DNA of 8,564 bases, taken from contig CAMLKX010000075.1 of the NCBI GenBank assembly GCA_946480515.1, positions 1 through 8,564 of the forward strand, written 5' to 3'. The DNA is from an uncultured Sphingomonadaceae bacterium. Lineage in GTDB: Bacteria; Pseudomonadota; Alphaproteobacteria; Sphingomonadales; Sphingomonadaceae. Below are positions 5,937 to 8,564 of the stretch, piece by piece (positions within the stretch are counted from its first letter, which is position 1; each line of letters starts with the position of its first letter). A program made the translations under genes and the position numbers. The notes below the pieces were generated by a model. The model was given only the letters and a program-made list of their open reading frames with translations. It was not told the origin of the DNA and searched no databases.

Positions 5937-6271
5937 CCAGGCTGCCGGCGTCGATCGAGGCATCGGCATTCATCAAGCGCGCGGAGGTGCTTGGGGGCAC
6001 TGCCGTCGTCCTCCACAAGGGCGACGCGGATCGTGGATCAATGCTGCTGCTCATCACCGAACGGGGCCAGGCCGTGGCCTTGCTCGATCGGGTACTCAGC
6101 ATGGATGGAGGGTATCGCTGGGAACGGCAACGCGCGCTGTCCGAATCGGATCCGCAACAACTTGCCGCCTACCTCGAACGGCGGCGAAGTCGCGATCCCG
6201 ATCTGTGGGTCCTGGAACTGGATATCGCGCAGCCGGAACGATTCATCGCTGAAACGATCGGCAATGGTTGA
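5933..6271 (+). CDS. DUF1491 family protein
   Basis: A 112-residue protein of unknown function belonging, by recognition, to DUF1491, a small family found mainly in alphaproteobacteria. The visible landmarks are the N-terminal helix with IKRAEVLGG, the strand pair AVVLHKGDADRGSMLLLI, the WERQ around residue 62, and the C-terminal signature RRRSRDPDLWVLELD, the most conserved part of the family. There is no signal peptide or membrane segment, so it is probably cytosolic. The start ATG at 5933 overlaps the thioesterase stop as ATGA. The same frame is open further upstream, but that stretch is antisense-like shadow of the thioesterase gene. It is the last gene of the rightward train before a 175-base gap. 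Confidence 0.85.
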   Translation: MTRLPASIEASAFIKRAEVLGGTAVVLHKGDADRGSMLLLITERGQAVALLDRVLSMDGGYRWERQRALSESDPQQLAAYLERRRSRDPDLWVLELDIAQPERFIAETIGNG

Positions 6272-6371
6272 CCGGGGATCAGCCGGGCGAAAAGAGTGGC
6301 GGCCAGGGAAACGTGCGGGGGCTTGCCGTTCCGGAAATCGCCGGTCGCTGAGCACCGCAGTCGGGGGATTA

Positions 6372-6432
6372 CCCACTTCCATCGGGCAGATCCGCTTCTG
6401 AGGCGGACGCGGGAGTGGGCGGGTCCACCGCC
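6372..6432. repeat. Nested inverted repeats in the gap before the sleB-type gene
   Basis: CCCACT (6372-6377) pairs with AGTGGG (6414-6419), enclosing an inner hairpin TCCGC (6391-6395) and GCGGA (6403-6407). A second, mutually exclusive hairpin uses GGCGG (6418-6422) and CCGCC (6428-6432), overlapping the right outer arm by two bases and followed by AATTT. The pair could be the terminator of the DUF1491 operon, or alternative structures in the leader of the hydrolase mRNA, whose start codon is 15 bases downstream. The rest of 6272-6446 shows no gene and no clear promoter. Confidence 0.35.
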
Positions 6433-6446
6433 AATTTCGGATTGTC

Positions 6447-7094
6447 ATGTCAGGATTACGTCGTCGGGCCGCTTTGGCACTCGCATGCCTTTGTGCTGCG
6501 TCGATCGCCAATGCGGAGGGGGCAGCTACCGGTCCAACGCCTGGTGAGCCGCTGATGCTCGTCCATTCGAACGAAACTCCAACAGCAATCATCGCCAAGA
6601 CGATCAGCGCGGAAGAGCCGGCGCCGCTGACCCCGGTGACCACCGACACTCTCAAAACCGAGAGCGTGTCCGAGCCGAAACCTCGCTCTCTTTCCACCCT
6701 CGTCGACAGCTTGCGCAGCCCGCAGACCTCCAGCCGTGAGTTGGAGTGCCTCGCCGGCGCGATCTATTTCGAATCCAAGAGCGAGCCGCTCGCCGGGCAG
6801 CTGGCTGTTGGCCAAGTCATTGCCAACCGCGCCAAGTCCGGCCGCTTCCCTTCGACCTACTGCGGAGTGATTTTCCAGCGCGGGCAGTTCTCGTTCGTCC
6901 GTGGCCGATCACTGCCCTCGATCCCGCGTTCAAGCCGTCAGTGGCACACTGCGGTTGCGGTCGCGAACATCGTCGACAAGGCCATGCACGTCAGCGCCGT
7001 ACCCAAGGCGCTGTTTTTCCATGCGCGTCGCGTATCGCCGGCTTGGCGCCTCACTCGGCTGGCCACGATCGGCAACCACGTCTTCTATCGCTGA
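6447..7094 (+). CDS. Secreted cell wall hydrolase, SleB family
   Basis: A 215-residue exported protein. Residues 1-23 are a Sec signal peptide: basic LRRR, a hydrophobic stretch, then A-N-A with likely cleavage before E24. Residues 24-95 are a low-complexity Pro/Thr/Ser-rich spacer. From about 98 comes the SleB (hydrolase_2) domain: ECLAGAIYFES with the catalytic-type glutamate E109, GQLAVGQVIANRAKSGRFPSTYCGVIFQRGQFSFV (117-151) and a C-terminal HVFYR. C101 and C139 are the conserved cysteine pair. In this family the enzyme is a lytic transglycosylase or hydrolase of peptidoglycan; in non-sporulating alphaproteobacteria it presumably acts in wall remodelling. The usual EARGE reads ESKSE here. 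Ribosome binding site is weak; the signal peptide supports the chosen ATG. Confidence 0.9.
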   Translation: MSGLRRRAALALACLCAASIANAEGAATGPTPGEPLMLVHSNETPTAIIAKTISAEEPAPLTPVTTDTLKTESVSEPKPRSLSTLVDSLRSPQTSSRELECLAGAIYFESKSEPLAGQLAVGQVIANRAKSGRFPSTYCGVIFQRGQFSFVRGRSLPSIPRSSRQWHTAVAVANIVDKAMHVSAVPKALFFHARRVSPAWRLTRLATIGNHVFYR

Positions 7095-7104
7095 TCTGGA
7101 ATCC

Positions 7105-7119
7105 GTTCTCCTTTCATTC
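7105..7119 (+). promoter_or_regulatory. Candidate LexA (SOS) box upstream of mmcB
   Basis: GTTC-N7-ATTC, one base from the alphaproteobacterial LexA operator GTTC-N7-GTTC. It ends 12 bases before the mmcB start codon, where a bound repressor would block transcription. In Caulobacter mmcB belongs to the LexA regulon, which gives the match weight. The imperfect half-site and the lack of a clear -35/-10 pair keep confidence moderate. Confidence 0.45.
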
Positions 7120-7131
7120 TAAGCATCGTGG

Positions 7132-7614
7132 ATGCCCGCGCTGCTTGACGATCGCTTCGCCGACCAACCCCCGATCGCTGCAGAAGTTGCGCGAGGTGTA
7201 ACCAGACTGCTGAACCGGCACGATATGTTCGCCATTTGCGAAGTGCCGCTGGTCAATGGCCGACGTGCCGACATGATGGCCGTGGACGGAAAGGGCCAAT
7301 TGACGATCGTGGAGATCAAGGTTGCCCGCCAAGACCTTCTCAGCGACGATAAGTGGACGGATTACCTGGATTATTGCGACCGTTTTTTCTGGGCGGTGCC
7401 ACCTTCATTGTCGGCTCTGTGCGCCGAAGACCGGTTCCTTCCGGATCGTGCCGGACTGATCGTCGCTGACCGCTATGACGCTGCCGTCGCACGAGAGGCC
7501 GTGGTCCGGTCGCTGGCTCCATCGCGAAGAAGGGCGGAGCTGCTGCGCTTTGCCCGCCGCGCAGCGCTTCGGCTTTCAGCCCAGCTTGATCCGTCCCTCG
7601 GCCAAGATCGATAG
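7132..7614 (+). CDS. mmcB: MmcB family DNA repair protein (PD-(D/E)XK nuclease fold)
   Basis: A 160-residue MmcB homologue; the family is named after mitomycin C sensitivity in Caulobacter and is thought to act in repair of damaged DNA. The nuclease-type core is visible: RRADMMAV (44-51) with D47, then LTIVEIKVA (57-65) giving the E61-x-K63 pair. The family signature follows as DLLSDDKWTDYLDYCDRFFWAV (68-89), DRAGLIVADRYDAAVAREA (about 104-122) and the C-terminal basic helix LAPSRRRAELLRFARRAALRL. No signal peptide. The start follows the sleB-type gene by 37 bases, in which a LexA-like site lies, so it may have its own damage-inducible promoter. It ends 5 bases from the convergent ankyrin gene. 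Nuclease activity is inferred from the fold, not known to me as demonstrated. Confidence 0.9.
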   Translation: MPALLDDRFADQPPIAAEVARGVTRLLNRHDMFAICEVPLVNGRRADMMAVDGKGQLTIVEIKVARQDLLSDDKWTDYLDYCDRFFWAVPPSLSALCAEDRFLPDRAGLIVADRYDAAVAREAVVRSLAPSRRRAELLRFARRAALRLSAQLDPSLGQDR

Positions 7615-7619
7615 CAAGT

Positions 7620-8183
7620 TTAGCGCGGAAGTGGTCCCACCACCGGTTTGGCACTGGTCTTCCCAGCTTCGATCAGGCGCAGGATGTCCGCCGCACGACC
7701 ATCGCGCTTGGCGTAGTCGCGCGCGCTATATCCGGCCGCCATATCCGCCTTGTCCGGGTTTGCCCCGCGCTCAAGAAGCAGCTTCACCAGCTGCGGATTA
7801 CGCTGCTGGACGGCGATGATCAGAGCGGTTTCGCCTTGCCGATTCGCCGCGTCTATTCTCGCGCCATTCCGCAACAGCACTTCCGCGCCATCAGCGAAGC
7901 CGATCCGGGCCGCGGTGATCAGCGGCGTGTCTCCATTTCTGGCCAGAATGTTCGGATCCCCGCCATTGCTCAACAAGTAGCTGGCCCAGCTGCTGTTGCG
8001 CTGCCGGATGACGAGATGGAGCGCGGCACCCCGGGTTCCGACCAACTCCACAACCTTTGCCGCGTCCCGGTCCTTGATCGCCTGGAGGAAGCTGAAGTTG
8101 TCAGAGCCGCCGAGTTGCGCAGTTGCGGACGCCGCCGCCATCCCTGTAGCAATAACCAGGGCCACACTGGCGATTCGCTTCAT
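7620..8183 (-). CDS. Exported ankyrin-repeat protein
   Basis: A 187-residue protein with a Sec signal peptide (MKRIASVALVIATGMAAASATA, likely cut after A22). Ankyrin repeats follow: a degenerate first one with FLQAIKDRDAAKVVELV (32-48), a second around 52-82 ending GGDPNILAR, two good ones at 83-115 (NGDTPLITAARIGFADGAEVLL) and 116-148 (QGETALIIAVQQRNPQLVKLLL), and a partial one at 150-172. A short Pro-rich tail ends in PLPR. Such proteins usually bind other proteins; the likely site is the periplasm, and no enzymatic domain is present. AGGAA (8189-8193 on the complement) lies 5 bases before the ATG and supports the start. The gene is divergent from the YcgN-like gene (50-base shared promoter region) and convergent with mmcB. 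No specific function can be assigned. Confidence 0.88.
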   Translation of the reverse strand: MKRIASVALVIATGMAAASATAQLGGSDNFSFLQAIKDRDAAKVVELVGTRGAALHLVIRQRNSSWASYLLSNGGDPNILARNGDTPLITAARIGFADGAEVLLRNGARIDAANRQGETALIIAVQQRNPQLVKLLLERGANPDKADMAAGYSARDYAKRDGRAADILRLIEAGKTSAKPVVGPLPR

Positions 8184-8233
8184 GGTGCTTCCTATCCCCT
8201 GGAAACCGCTTGATCGGCCGCTGCTATCAGATC

Positions 8234-8564
8234 ATGGCTGCTCCGGCCATGACCAGCAACCGACCGTTCTGGGAAGCTCCGCTGGACTCGCTCGACCGCG
8301 GCCAATGGGAGGCGTTGTGCGATGGCTGCGGACGCTGCTGCCTGCACAAGCTGGAAGACGAGGAGACCGGGGAGCTCCATCCGACCAATGTCGCCTGCAA
8401 GCTGCTTGACCGGCGTAACGGACGGTGCACGGATTACGCTCACCGAAAGCGGCATGTGATCGATTGTGTCGTGCTCGACCGCTCTGCGGTCGACGCGCTG
8501 GAGTGGCTCCCATCGACGTGCGCCTATCGCTTGCGCGCGGAAGGCCGACCGCTGCCGCAGTGGC
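8234..8564 (+). CDS. YcgN/UPF0260 family cysteine-cluster protein, 3' end outside the window
   Basis: The frame opens at ATG 8234 and runs off the right edge after 110 codons. It contains the family signature CDGCGRCC (C29, C32, C35, C36), then HKLEDEETGEL, TNVAC (C55), CTDY (C65), DC (C78) and the characteristic WLPSTCAYRLRAEGRPLPQW (91-110; C96). The cysteine pattern suggests metal or Fe-S binding, as proposed for the YkgJ/YcgN group, but the role is unknown. Family members are about 150 residues, so roughly 40 are missing. A second in-frame ATG at 8249 lies six residues before the first conserved block (PFWE) and is an equally plausible start; neither has a clear ribosome binding site. The gene is divergent from the ankyrin gene and may share its 50-base upstream region. 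Confidence 0.88.
   Translation, partial: MAAPAMTSNRPFWEAPLDSLDRGQWEALCDGCGRCCLHKLEDEETGELHPTNVACKLLDRRNGRCTDYAHRKRHVIDCVVLDRSAVDALEWLPSTCAYRLRAEGRPLPQW

Noticed and set aside
6369..6377. TTACCCACT as a further DnaA box
   Set aside because: Two mismatches from TTATCCACA and isolated, 4.7 kb from the clustered boxes; one such hit in G+C-rich DNA is unremarkable.
1..8564. tRNA, rRNA, CRISPR, insertion sequence or phage elements
   Set aside because: I saw no tRNA-like arms, spaced repeat arrays, transposase motifs or terminal repeats; the window is filled by housekeeping genes.

Overview
The window is ordinary chromosomal DNA of an alphaproteobacterium, most likely of the order Sphingomonadales. 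The grounds are the G+C-rich coding, the hemE/maf-aroE-coaE-dnaQ neighbourhood typical of alphaproteobacterial replication origins, a long two-domain Hpf next to ptsN, and the families DUF1491, MmcB and a secreted SleB hydrolase, which are characteristic of this class. No mobile element, CRISPR array, tRNA or rRNA is visible. The taxonomic call rests on remembered family and synteny patterns, not on a search.

Layout. On the minus strand at the left edge lie the N-terminal part of hemJ (running off the window, with an abrupt loss of family resemblance near base 75) and hemE; both are heme biosynthesis genes and they overlap. Between hemE (leftward) and maf (rightward) is a 305-base non-coding region. 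It carries an AT-rich stretch with a direct repeat, three 9-mers each one base from the DnaA box TTATCCACA, and five GANTC (CcrM-type) sites. With the conserved hemE neighbour and divergent flanking genes, this is a strong candidate for the chromosomal origin, oriC, and is the most interesting element here.

Rightward from there runs a compact gene train: maf, aroE, coaE and dnaQ (ATGA overlaps or a 6-base gap), then hpf, ptsN, a PaaI-type thioesterase and a DUF1491 gene. It combines NTP-pool cleaning, shikimate synthesis, CoA synthesis, replication proofreading, ribosome hibernation and PTS-Ntr regulation. A 175-base gap with nested inverted repeats leads to a secreted SleB-type cell wall hydrolase. 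Then comes mmcB, a nuclease-fold DNA repair gene with a LexA-like half-site pair directly upstream. Tail to tail with mmcB is a secreted ankyrin-repeat protein on the minus strand, and divergent from that a YcgN/UPF0260 cysteine-rich protein runs off the right edge.

I see no previously undescribed multi-gene system. The points worth checking are the putative origin and its methylation-site cluster, the absence of the RP001/ppsR gene that usually lies beside it, the broken hemJ end, and the possible SOS control of mmcB.
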